Assembly (NCBI GenBank): GCA_016182975.1
Contig: JACPFJ010000010.1
Coordinates: 1 to 34,303 of the forward strand
DNA from: Deltaproteobacteria bacterium
GTDB taxonomy: Bacteria > Desulfobacterota > Desulfuromonadia > Geobacterales > Pseudopelobacteraceae
DNA length: 34,303 nucleotides
Reading direction: 5' to 3'
Part shown: positions 1 through 9,032 of the stretch, piece after piece
How positions within the stretch are numbered: position 1 is the stretch's first letter
How the letters are laid out: every line of letters starts with the position of its first letter
Program-made: the position numbers and the translations under genes
The notes under the pieces: generated by a model
The model's database searches: none
Seen by the model: only the letters and a program-made list of their open reading frames with translations
What the model was told of the DNA's origin: nothing

Positions 1-294
1 CGCATACCCCCCGCGCCTATCCCGCCGCAAGGCCTCAAAGCCGGCGCCGGTCAGGTAGAACACATTACCCTGCATGTCGAGCAGGCCGCGTTCGAGAAGC
101 TGCACCACGCCGGTGCTGAAATCGACGGTGTTGAACCCCCGTTGCTCGACTTCGTATTGCGCCAGGATGATGTTGATGGAATCGCCGGGGTGCATGTCGC
201 GCGACTGCAACAGATCCAGAATGACCTGATCGATGGCGCCGCTGCGCGGATGGGGTTTGCCGATCTCTGCAAATTGGCTTTTCTGATGTTTCAT
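1..294 (-). CDS. Small hypothetical protein, winged-helix-like, C-terminus beyond the window
   Basis: The frame starts at an ATG (292-294) preceded by a good ribosome binding site (GGGAGG about 6 bases upstream) and stays open for 98 codons to the left edge. The visible protein begins MKHQKSQFAEIGKPHPRSG and continues with helix-rich segments ending in the turn LLDMQGNVFYLTGAGFEAL. A helix-rich core followed by a short beta-wing-like segment is typical of winged-helix folds, but I do not recognise the family and no function is claimed. It is the only gene near the sigma-54 type promoter at 421-435 and the operator array at 543-693, so it or its operon probably depends on an enhancer-binding activator. 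The true length is unknown. Confidence 0.7.
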   Translation of the reverse strand, partial: MKHQKSQFAEIGKPHPRSGAIDQVILDLLQSRDMHPGDSINIILAQYEVEQRGFNTVDFSTGVVQLLERGLLDMQGNVFYLTGAGFEALRRDRRGGYA

Positions 295-420
295 TTACGT
301 ATCCTCCCGTGTGCATAAAGGTGTAAGCCGCCCGCTCGAACCGGATGGCCCGGAGGCCGGTTTCCGGCAGGGAAAACCGTTGTGTCCCCGGCGGCGAATC
401 CGCCCGCCAGGAGCTATATA

Positions 421-435
421 ACAATTTCCGTGCCA
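421..435 (-). promoter_or_regulatory. Sigma-54 (-24/-12) promoter
   Basis: Read on the minus strand the site is TGGCACGGAAATTGT. It matches the RpoN consensus TGGCACG-N4-TTGC at every fixed position except the last base (T for C). The GG and GT elements have the required -24/-12 spacing. Transcription would start near 410, leaving a leader of about 115 bases before the ATG at 294. Geobacteraceae use sigma-54 promoters widely. The call is a motif match only. Confidence 0.65.
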
Positions 436-542
436 TGCCGTGTAAACGCCCATTCCATGGGCACTTGCCGACATTGTTTTTTGGTGTGGGCTGTTTTTGG
501 GAAATAATGGGGCAAAAAGGGGGGAAATTCGGGAGGTGTCAA

Positions 543-693
543 CGTAAAGCTTCTTTACGCTTGCGGCAAAAGCGCATGTAACCAGCTGTTATTTATGCAC
601 TCATTAAAACGTAAAGAAACTTTACTCTTTTTGAAAAACAGCCCGCAAACCCGCTGTTGACAAGGCATTACAAAAGCGTAAAGAAACTTTACG
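543..693. promoter_or_regulatory. Three palindromic operators at exact 67-bp spacing
   Basis: Three 17-bp inverted repeats of form CGTAAAGnnnCTTTACG lie at 543-559 (perfect, spacer CTT), 610-626 (one mismatch in the last base, spacer AAA) and 677-693 (perfect, spacer AAA). The starts are separated by exactly 67 bp each time. They lie about 130-280 bp upstream of the predicted start site of the sigma-54 promoter at 421-435, where bacterial enhancer-binding proteins normally bind. The simplest reading is an upstream activating array for the left-edge gene. The cognate regulator is not visible in the window. The sequence between the sites is not conserved, apart from GCTGTT shortly before sites 2 and 3. 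Confidence 0.65.
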
Positions 694-894
694 TCTCTCA
701 AGCCGCTCCGGAAAGGGTTTGAGAATGTCCAACGCTGTTTATCCGTATTCTATGGTTGCTATAGCAGTTTGTTCCGAGTCCCTGAGTCATCAGATCTGAG
801 AGGGAGCTGTCCGGGTAAGGGCTGTTATCCGAGTTTGGAGACCCCTCTTGGGGGAGGGGATCGGCGCTGTAAGGTGCAGGTGTTTCTCTGATGT
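694..894. other. Non-coding stretch with one hairpin
   Basis: No supportable gene is present. The only structure seen is a hairpin with arms 842-847 (CCCCTC) and 854-859 (GAGGGG) just downstream of the NTF2-like gene ending at 895. Reading leftward it could help end that transcript, but no clear T-run follows, so it is not a convincing intrinsic terminator. Confidence 0.35.
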
Positions 895-1302
895 TTAATG
901 CGCGATGGACTGCCGGAACTTGTTGATCTCCTTGATCAGCTCGGTCCGGTCGAAGTAGATTTCATTGCGCTTTATCTTTCCCTGGTCGTCGAACTGCATA
1001 AAACAAAGCCCGACGCACTCCACGATCTTATCCCCTACCGGTATACGGGCCGCAAGCTTGTTCATAAACCCGCCTTCAATGGGAATCGGCTCGATCTGGG
1101 TCCAGACCCAGGTCGGATTATGACCCAGCACCTTTGTAAAATAGGCAAACAGCTGGTCCTTTCCCTTGATCCCGAGCGGACGACCCGGATCCAGGAAAAA
1201 GGCATCATCCGAGTAGAAGGCAATCAGTTCATCGGGCCTGTTTCCTGTCCACGCCGGCAGCCACCGGTCGGTAAACTCTCTCGCTTCTTCTTTTGTCATC
1301 AT
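895..1302 (-). CDS. NTF2/SnoaL-like small-molecule-binding domain protein
   Basis: 135 residues, a usual length for a stand-alone NTF2-like (SnoaL-type) domain. The N-terminal helix with REFTDRWLPAWTGNRPDELIAFYSDDAFFLDPG is the characteristic start of this fold. It is followed by the beta-sheet segments WTQIEPIPIEGG and IVECVGLCFMQFDDQGKIKRNEIYFDR. Members bind or transform small molecules in a cone-shaped pocket, but the ligand here cannot be read from sequence. The start is one of two adjacent ATG codons, with AAGGAG 9 bases upstream. It has its own probable sigma-70 promoter at 1379-1407, so it is likely a single-gene transcript. Confidence 0.75.
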   Translation of the reverse strand: MMTKEEAREFTDRWLPAWTGNRPDELIAFYSDDAFFLDPGRPLGIKGKDQLFAYFTKVLGHNPTWVWTQIEPIPIEGGFMNKLAARIPVGDKIVECVGLCFMQFDDQGKIKRNEIYFDRTELIKEINKFRQSIAH

Positions 1303-1378
1303 GGTTCACTGCTCCTTGCCGGTATGAAGGTGTTGCCGGGGACGCCATGGTAGCGCCCCCCCCTTTTTGTTTTCCTGC

Positions 1379-1407
1379 ACTATACACACCCCCTGACCGC
1401 ATTCCAA
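1379..1407 (-). promoter_or_regulatory. Sigma-70 type promoter for the NTF2-like gene
   Basis: On the minus strand the -35 box is TTGGAA (1402-1407) and the -10 box is TATAGT (1379-1384), separated by exactly 17 bp. Transcription would start about 70 bases upstream of the ATG at 1302. The -10 box differs from consensus at one position. This is motif evidence only. Confidence 0.5.
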
Positions 1408-1501
1408 CAATTTTCACCAGGACCGCACATGTCAGGAAATATGAGTGCATTCGGCGTCGCATGGTCGGCAGTTGCGAAGCAATCGTTTGACACGTGCCCG
1501 T

Positions 1502-1939
1502 TCATTTTTCCGGCGAATATCGCAAAAGCAGGAGGCCTGCGATAGATAACGCAATTCCGAGCAGCCTTGGCCACGATGCGGACTCTTTGAAGAAAAGGAT
1601 GCCGCAAATGGCCATGAGCGCTGCGCCTCCTGCCAGCACCATGGGAACCGCCGAGAGTGGGCCGCCTTTTTGAAACAGCAGGAAGAACATGACCGTGCCC
1701 ACCCCGACACTGATTCCCGTCAGGATCGAGTACGATATCCCTATGGATGTCGCTTTCTGTGTCCAGTTGTTGCTCAGCCAGAGAAACAGAAGGTAGATCG
1801 CTATGGTTACTGCTGCGGTGGCCTCCACCACCAAGCCGCCAAGGCCATCGGAGATGTGATCCGCCGCGAGTTTTGTGAAGAGTTGATGGAGCCCGTAAAG
1901 AATAGCCGCCGCTAGCGCATACCAGAACCATGTTGCCAT
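1502..1939 (-). CDS. Short EamA/DMT-superfamily inner-membrane permease
   Basis: 145 residues with about five hydrophobic segments (residues about 5-25, 34-54, 67-84, 91-115 and 121-140). This is half the length of the usual ten-helix EamA transporter. It begins MATWFWYALAAAILYGLHQL, a common opening for this half-size group, and has the glycine-rich fifth helix LLGIALSIAGLLLL. Such half-size proteins are expected to work as dimers in the inner membrane, exporting or importing small metabolites; the substrate is unknown. AAAGGA lies a few bases before the ATG. The gene begins 29 bp after the end of the MBL-fold gene and probably shares its transcript. Confidence 0.8.
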   Translation of the reverse strand: MATWFWYALAAAILYGLHQLFTKLAADHISDGLGGLVVEATAAVTIAIYLLFLWLSNNWTQKATSIGISYSILTGISVGVGTVMFFLLFQKGGPLSAVPMVLAGGAALMAICGILFFKESASWPRLLGIALSIAGLLLLRYSPEK

Positions 1940-1968
1940 TTCATTTTCCTTTTGTCCCCTTCAGTCAA

Positions 1969-3027
1969 TTAAACACTCAAGTCCCCACTGCCTCCCCGGT
2001 AGTAGAGCACGCCGCTTTTGTCCGGAGAACATTCGAGCCGGCCATGGGAAACGAGATAGCGGATATGAGCGAGACTCTCGCCAATTGCCAGGATCTGATC
2101 AAAGTCAGTGCTGGGGTACGGAAACATCGCCTGAGTGATCTCAAAAAGCGATGCCGGCCGCGTGGCGCAGAGATCAAGAACGACCTGCAATTGTTCTTCG
2201 TGGTGGGCGCGTAATTCGGCAACCCGCGTCTTTATCCCATAAAACGGCGCTCCGTGGGCAGGAAGCACCAGGATATCAGCGGGAAGTTCGGCAAGGCGAT
2301 CGAGGGAGGCAAACCAGCGGCCGAGGGGGTCGTCCTCGGGGTTGATGACACTGACCGAGACGTTGGTGGTGATTGTCGGGAGTAACTGATCGCCCGAAAT
2401 CAGGATGGCATCATCGGCTGAGAACAGCATCGCTTGCTCGGGGGAATGCCCCTCCCCCATGATGATTCGCCAGGCGCCGCCAAAGACGGGAAGCGGCTCT
2501 CCATCCCGAAGGCACAAAAACGACGGCGGCGGCGGCGACAGTAATTTCGCGAAATTGAACATGAGCCGGCCTATTCGGGCCACCTCCTCGCCGCAGCCCC
2601 CCTTCCGGTAGAACTCCGCATGCTGCCATGGTACTTCCGCCAGATCCCCGGGCCAGCCTCTCATTGTAAAATATTCGCGATAACTCATCAGCAGGGGCAG
2701 CCGCCTGCGCTCCGTGAGGTAACCGGCAAGACCGCAATGATCGACGTGAAAATGGGTGCTGAGCACGCCGGCCATCGGCTCTCCTTGCATGGGACCGGAA
2801 AAAATGCCTTCCCAGATATCCCGCGTTTCCGGAGAATCCAGGCCGGTGTCGACAATAACCCAGCCCGCCTCCACTCTCACCAGGTAAAGGTTGACATGAT
2901 CGAGGCCGAATGGCATCGGCAGACGCAACCAGCGTACGTCCGGGGTAATCTCGATCAACTCGCCGGGTCGTGGTGAGTCTTGAAAGGGAAACTTCAGGGC
3001 GGGCAATTCCAGATCGGTTCCAGGCAC
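1969..3027 (-). CDS. MBL-fold metallo-hydrolase
   Basis: 352 residues with the metallo-beta-lactamase metal-binding motif THFHVDH (His92, His94, Asp96, His97). Further metal-ligand candidates are the histidine in GEGHSPEQ, the aspartate in LISGDQLL and the histidine in LPAHGAPF. The C-terminal 70 residues resemble the winged-helix tail of LACTB2-like hydrolases. This suggests a cytoplasmic di-zinc (or iron) hydrolase acting on a thioester, lactone or similar bond; the substrate cannot be named. The start is GTG (3025-3027) with GGGAGG five bases upstream, because the nearby ATG is out of frame. Probably co-transcribed with the EamA gene. Confidence 0.85.
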   Translation of the reverse strand: MPGTDLELPALKFPFQDSPRPGELIEITPDVRWLRLPMPFGLDHVNLYLVRVEAGWVIVDTGLDSPETRDIWEGIFSGPMQGEPMAGVLSTHFHVDHCGLAGYLTERRRLPLLMSYREYFTMRGWPGDLAEVPWQHAEFYRKGGCGEEVARIGRLMFNFAKLLSPPPPSFLCLRDGEPLPVFGGAWRIIMGEGHSPEQAMLFSADDAILISGDQLLPTITTNVSVSVINPEDDPLGRWFASLDRLAELPADILVLPAHGAPFYGIKTRVAELRAHHEEQLQVVLDLCATRPASLFEITQAMFPYPSTDFDQILAIGESLAHIRYLVSHGRLECSPDKSGVLYYRGGSGDLSV

Positions 3028-5083
<2,056 letters not shown>

Positions 5084-5181
5084 TTGTCTCTCCTTGACGG
5101 CTACTTTATTACAATCGGCATGCCGCTGACAACCGTTAGATGGATGCGGCCGGCATTTTCGAGGGCGGCGGCCGGCGGCCT

Positions 5182-5216
5182 TTGACATCGCCCGGAAGGC
5201 TGGTAAACTTTTTTAC
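5182..5216 (+). promoter_or_regulatory. Promoter and operator-like palindrome before the polyketide synthase gene
   Basis: A perfect -35 box TTGACA (5182-5187) is followed after 16 bp by TAAACT (5204-5209). This would start transcription near 5216, about 55 bases before the ATG at 5271. A small palindrome GTAAA-CTTT-TTTAC (5203-5216) covers the -10 box and start point, so a repressor could act here. Its half-site GTAAA is shared with the operators at 543-693, but the spacing differs by one base. Confidence 0.45.
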
Positions 5217-5270
5217 AACCGTTTCGGTATCGTCGCGTCTCACCAGTTCTTAACCCGGGGAACCCCATCA

Positions 5271-6323
5271 ATGCCAAAGATCATCGCCGCCGCCCATGCC
5301 TTCCCCCCCCATAGCGTTTCACAGCAGGTCCTCAAGGAGACGGCCGGCCGGATTTTCGCCGGCAGGGTCAGTGACCTGGAGCGGCTGCTGGCGATCTTCG
5401 ACAATTCGCGCATCGAAAGCCGCCAGTTCATGATGCCCACGCAGTGGTATCTTGAGCGGCGCACCCCTCAGGAGCGCAACCAGGTCTACCAGCGCCAGGG
5501 GCTCGAACTGATCGTCGAGGCGGCCCGAAACTGCCTGGCCGCGGCCGGCTGCGCAGCCGGGGAACTGGACCACGTCATCTTCGTCTCCTCCACCGGACAC
5601 GCCACCCCGAGCCTCGACGCCCACCTCATCAATCGTCTCGGATTGAGGCCTTCAACCTCACGCGCCCCCATCTGGGGTCTCGGATGCGCTGCCGGGGCGG
5701 CTGGCCTGTCGCGCGCCTTCGAGCACTGCAAGGCCTGTCCGGACCACAGGGTGCTGCTGGTGGCCCTGGAGTGCTGCAGCCTGGCGTTCTCGGCGGCGGA
5801 CGCCAGCAAGAGGAACCTGGTGGCCAGCTCTCTCTTTGCCGACGGGGCCGCGGCCGCCCTCGTAGTCGGGGAACTGGACCCGCGCAGCGGGCCGGCAATC
5901 GTCGCCACCCGTTCCCATCTCTTTCCGGACAGTTACAGGATCATGGGGTGGGATTTTCTGGAGGAGGGGATGCAACTGGTCCTGTCGCCGAAACTGCCGC
6001 TCATCGTCAGGCAGGAACTGCCCCGCCTGGTCACGGGTTTCCTGGAGGCGCACGGCCTGGAGCCGGGCGATCTGGCCCATTACATCACCCACCCCGGCGG
6101 CGCCCGTGTGATGGATGCCTACCGGGACGCGCTGCGGCTTTCCGGGGGGGAACTAGGGTTGAGCGAGGATGTCCTGCGGCTTCACGGCAACGTCTCGTCG
6201 GTTTCGGTACTGGTGGTGCTGGAGCGTTGGCTCGCCGGCAACGCGGCCCGAACGGCGGGCCACGGTCTCCTCTCCGCCTTCGGTCCCGGCTTTTCCGCGG
6301 AACTGCTCCTCTTGAGGGTCTGA
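5271..6323 (+). CDS. Type III polyketide synthase (chalcone/alkylpyrone synthase-like)
   Basis: 350 residues, the normal length for a homodimeric type III PKS. The catalytic triad is visible: Cys139 in WGLGCAAGAAGL, His274 in YITHPGGARV and Asn307 in HGNVSS. The C-terminal GHGLLSAFGPGFSAELLLL is the conserved GPG-containing loop. Such enzymes extend an acyl starter from CoA with malonyl-CoA units and cyclise the chain to alkylpyrones or alkylresorcinols. Starter and product cannot be told from sequence. The next gene follows after one base and encodes an ICMT-type methyltransferase, as in the Bacillus bpsA-bpsB pair, where the pyrone is O-methylated. The ribosome binding site is weak (CGGGGA about 11 bases upstream). 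Confidence 0.88.
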   Translation: MPKIIAAAHAFPPHSVSQQVLKETAGRIFAGRVSDLERLLAIFDNSRIESRQFMMPTQWYLERRTPQERNQVYQRQGLELIVEAARNCLAAAGCAAGELDHVIFVSSTGHATPSLDAHLINRLGLRPSTSRAPIWGLGCAAGAAGLSRAFEHCKACPDHRVLLVALECCSLAFSAADASKRNLVASSLFADGAAAALVVGELDPRSGPAIVATRSHLFPDSYRIMGWDFLEEGMQLVLSPKLPLIVRQELPRLVTGFLEAHGLEPGDLAHYITHPGGARVMDAYRDALRLSGGELGLSEDVLRLHGNVSSVSVLVVLERWLAGNAARTAGHGLLSAFGPGFSAELLLLRV

Positions 6324-6324
6324 C

Positions 6325-6864
6325 ATGTCACTGCTCTGGATCTTCGCTTTTCTGATATTCGAGCGCCTCTTCGAGCTTCTGCTCTCCAGCCGCAATGCCC
6401 AGGCCCTGGCGGCCCGTAACGCCAGGGAGTTCCATCCGGAGTCCTTCCGGCCCATGGCCGCCCTGCACTCCCTGTTCCTGCTGGCCCTGCTCTGGGAGTC
6501 GTATCCCTGGCGCATAACCCTCGATCCGTTCAGCCTCCCTGTTCTCGGCCTGCTCGCCCTGCTCCAGGGGTGCCGTTACTGGTGCATCGCCAGTCTGGGC
6601 GAGAACTGGAATACCCGCATCATCCTGGTCCCCGGTGGTGCGGTGAAGAGGTCCGGCCCCTACCGTTTACTGCGCCATCCCAACTACCTGGTGGTGACCC
6701 TGGAGTTCCTGCTCCTGCCGCTCCTGATGCATTCCCCATACACACTGGCGGTCTTCTTCCCGGCCAACCTTCTCGTCCTGCGGCAGCGCATCCGCCTGGA
6801 GGAACAGGCCCTGCGGGAGTTCACCGACTACGGTGAACGGTTCCCGTTAAAAGGTATGCCGTGA
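6325..6864 (+). CDS. ICMT-family membrane methyltransferase
   Basis: 179 residues with hydrophobic segments near residues 1-20, 45-62, 68-90 and 125-150. It has the isoprenylcysteine carboxyl methyltransferase-type SAM-binding motif GPYRLLRHPNYL near residue 110-122 and a terminal EEQALREFTDYGERFPLKGMP (E-x-x-L...Y...R-x-P pattern). The position one base after the polyketide synthase gene argues that it methylates the alkylpyrone or resorcinol product in the membrane, as proposed for BpsB/YpbQ. That role is inferred from context. The 3' end overlaps the convergent radical SAM gene by 18 bp. Confidence 0.85.
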   Translation: MSLLWIFAFLIFERLFELLLSSRNAQALAARNAREFHPESFRPMAALHSLFLLALLWESYPWRITLDPFSLPVLGLLALLQGCRYWCIASLGENWNTRIILVPGGAVKRSGPYRLLRHPNYLVVTLEFLLLPLLMHSPYTLAVFFPANLLVLRQRIRLEEQALREFTDYGERFPLKGMP

Positions 6865-8262
6865 GCGGAACTGCTCTCCGGTAAACCATCCCCGAATATA
6901 CTCCAGGTTGTTCAACAGCACCTTCAGCGCGCCCCTCTGCCGTTTCCTGACGAAATAGTTCTCCCTGAACCATAGTGGATTGAAAAAGAGCTTGATGTTC
7001 TCCCAGTTCATGATTCGGTTCAGCTGCCGGGCGGTCAGGTGGCGGGTCCTGACGTTGCAGATGAAACCGGTATAGCGGCTCAGGTCGTCGGGGTTGGTGA
7101 CGAGGCCATCCCGGAGCAGTTGCTCGCGGATCAGGGTCGCCGGGTAGGGGGTGATGCACTGGACAGCGGGGAGGTCGATGCGCAGTCTCCTGGCGCTGCG
7201 GAAGACCTCGCGGATATCCTCGCGGGTGTCGTCGGGATTGCCGACGATAAAGCCTCCCATCACGGCGATTTCGTGCCTGCGCAGCCGCCTGACGACCTGC
7301 TCGGTCCTGTCGCGGATATCCCCCTTTCGGAAGAGCCGCAGGTTTTTCGCCTGCACGGACTCTATCCCCAGGAAGACCAGCCTGAAGTTGGCCCGCGCCA
7401 TGAGCGGGATCAGCTCCGGGTCGCCGGCGATGCCGGCCACCGAGGCCTGGACGATATACTCCATGCTGTCCAGGCGCTTCTCCACGATCGCCTCGCAGAG
7501 GCGCCCGAAACGGGCGGCGTCGAGGGTGATGTTGTCGTCCACCAGCAGGACCGTCTCGGTCCCCCGCCGCCGCAACCCCTCCAGGTCGGCGATTACCCGC
7601 TCGATGGCATGGCAGCGGAAACTGGCGCCGTACATCCCGCTGATCGAGCAGAAGCTGCAGGGCATGGTGCACCCCCGCGAGGTCTCGACACAGTCCAGCT
7701 TCCTGCCGAGATAGGTGAAGCCGTCCAGGGCGCGGGCGCCCCTGTCCGGCAGCGGGAGGCGGTGCAGGTCGAGGAGTTCGCCGGGCGGATTGTGGATGAA
7801 GCGCCCTTCCCGCACCCAGGACAAGCCCGGCACGGATGCGAACCCCCGCTTCCCCTCCAGGGCCTCCGCCAACGCGGGAAGGACGCTCTCCCCCTCGCCC
7901 CGGACGAGGTAATCGAACAACGGTGCATCCCCCTCGCAGAGCCGGACATGCTGCAAGGTGGCATGGTAGCCGCCGAGTACGATCCGCGCCCCCGGCACGG
8001 CCGCCCGGCAGATGGCCATCACCTCCAGCGCGCTTGCGTACTGGAAACTCATGCTGCTGACGCCGATCAGCTCGGGGCGGAATTCTCCCAGAAATGCCAG
8101 CAGCCAGGAACGGATCTTCCTGTGGACCAGCACCAGGTCCACGATCCGGACCTCGTGGCCGTGGAGATTGGCGGCAATGGAGCAGAGCCCCAGGTTGGGC
8201 ACCTTGATCACCCGGTGGAAATTGTTGGCCGCATCGGGCATGGCCAGGAGGAGGATCTTCAT
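6847..8262 (-). CDS. Radical SAM protein with N-terminal cobalamin-binding-like domain
   Basis: 471 residues. Residues about 1-135 resemble a B12-binding Rossmann domain (MKILLLAMPD, then LGLCSIAANLHGHEVRIVDL, IGVSSMSFQYASAL and IVLGGYHATL), although the classical DxHxxG histidine motif is not seen. The radical SAM cluster motif is C-T-M-P-C-S-F-C (Cys198, Cys202, Cys205), followed by LVDDNITLD and MGGFIVGNPDDT blocks typical of B12-dependent radical SAM enzymes. These enzymes methylate or rearrange unreactive carbons, often in lipids or natural products. The substrate is unknown. The gene converges on the polyketide synthase/methyltransferase pair, so a link is possible but unproven. The ATG has AAGGGTGG upstream. 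Confidence 0.87.
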   Translation of the reverse strand: MKILLLAMPDAANNFHRVIKVPNLGLCSIAANLHGHEVRIVDLVLVHRKIRSWLLAFLGEFRPELIGVSSMSFQYASALEVMAICRAAVPGARIVLGGYHATLQHVRLCEGDAPLFDYLVRGEGESVLPALAEALEGKRGFASVPGLSWVREGRFIHNPPGELLDLHRLPLPDRGARALDGFTYLGRKLDCVETSRGCTMPCSFCSISGMYGASFRCHAIERVIADLEGLRRRGTETVLLVDDNITLDAARFGRLCEAIVEKRLDSMEYIVQASVAGIAGDPELIPLMARANFRLVFLGIESVQAKNLRLFRKGDIRDRTEQVVRRLRRHEIAVMGGFIVGNPDDTREDIREVFRSARRLRIDLPAVQCITPYPATLIREQLLRDGLVTNPDDLSRYTGFICNVRTRHLTARQLNRIMNWENIKLFFNPLWFRENYFVRKRQRGALKVLLNNLEYIRGWFTGEQFRSRHTF

Positions 8263-8340
8263 AGTCCCACCCTTCTTAATCCGCCAATCATGCCGGCATG
8301 TTCAATTCTTATGCATCCCATAACGGAACGGTAGGGCGGG

Positions 8341-8685
8341 TTACTCTTCGTGGGGGGCTTTGTCGCTTATCTGGCGGAACTTGGAACCGAGTCTCTCCCA
8401 GGGTGGGGTGACACGCTGCAGGCCGCACCCTTGGTGACAGGTGATGCGCGGGACATGGGCGGTGAGATAGGCGCGCAGATTGAGGAAATTGTCGTGATAC
8501 CAGAACTCTCTGGACTCGTCGGTTGGGTGCGCTTCGCAGCCGCAACACGGGCATTTGAAGCTGGAACCCGGGGCGGTGGTGATCGTGAGGTCGATGCGCT
8601 GCTTTTCCTCCGAGAGGTGCGCCTCTATGACGTGCCAGGAGGCGGGAAGTCCCAGGGTTGCAGATAAGAGAGTTGTATGTTTCAT
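8341..8685 (-). pseudogene. ISL3-family transposase remnant (N-terminal part only)
   Basis: 114 codons from the ATG at 8683-8685. The sequence begins MKHTTLLSATLGLPASWHV and carries the ISL3 zinc-ribbon CPCCGCEAH, then WYHDNFLNLRAYLTAHVPRITC and VTPPWERLGSKF, the conserved N-terminal region of ISL3 transposases. The catalytic DDE part (about 280 more residues) is absent, because the frame ends 13 residues after this region and nothing similar follows in 8263-8340. A longer in-frame start at 8754 lacks family similarity. This is a dead insertion-sequence fragment. Confidence 0.8.
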
Positions 8686-8974
8686 ATATGGTCCATTTTT
8701 ACCGAGATCGGACTCACTGCCGGTTGTTCTTGTAGATAGCAGGATGTGTGCCAAGGTGGCATGTGCTTAATGTGTCGAAATAATTGGCAAAAAACACAGG
8801 GTCCTTTTTTTTGGGGGGTGCTAAAAACGTGTCTGAATTTTGGGCCAAAAAGGGGGTGCGCAGGTTGGAAATTCAGCTATGGTGCGGCTCTGCAGGCTGT
8901 CGCAAATTGTTACATCGGGTTGGGTTGCTGTCAGAAAAAAACACGACTGTCCTGTCAGGCGGGCGTTGCCGCCG
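8686..8974. other. Non-coding stretch upstream of the ISL3 remnant
   Basis: No supportable gene. It contains homopolymer tracts (T8 followed by G6 near 8804-8819, and A-runs) and is less GC-rich than the flanking genes. It may include the decayed end of the ISL3-like element, but I could not pair a terminal inverted repeat with any sequence on the other side of the remnant. Confidence 0.4.
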
Positions 8975-9003
8975 AAAAAAAGGGGGGCGATAAGGCCCCC
9001 CTC
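8975..9003 (-). terminator. Intrinsic terminator of the lysC operon
   Basis: The arms GGGGGGC (8982-8988) and GCCCCCC (8995-9001) pair perfectly around a six-base loop. Read on the minus strand the hairpin is followed at once by seven T residues (A-run at 8975-8981 on the plus strand). It lies about 30 bp after the lysC stop codon and would end the long leftward operon. Confidence 0.88.
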
Positions 9004-9032
9004 TGTTGAAAACCCTCAAAAAAGCGTCGCGT

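Noticed and set aside
543-693. CRISPR array
   Set aside because: Three regularly spaced repeats, but each is a 17-bp perfect palindrome with 50-bp gaps; no cas genes, and the unit length does not fit known arrays.
8289-8300. Perfect palindrome CATGCCGGCATG as an operator
   Set aside because: The same 12-mer also occurs inside the DUF4384 coding sequence (28950-28961), where it is plain codon content, so it is likely chance in GC-rich DNA.
8341-8754. A full small gene starting at 8754
   Set aside because: The first 23 residues before MKHTTLL have no similarity to ISL3 proteins, and the homologous part starts at 8685.
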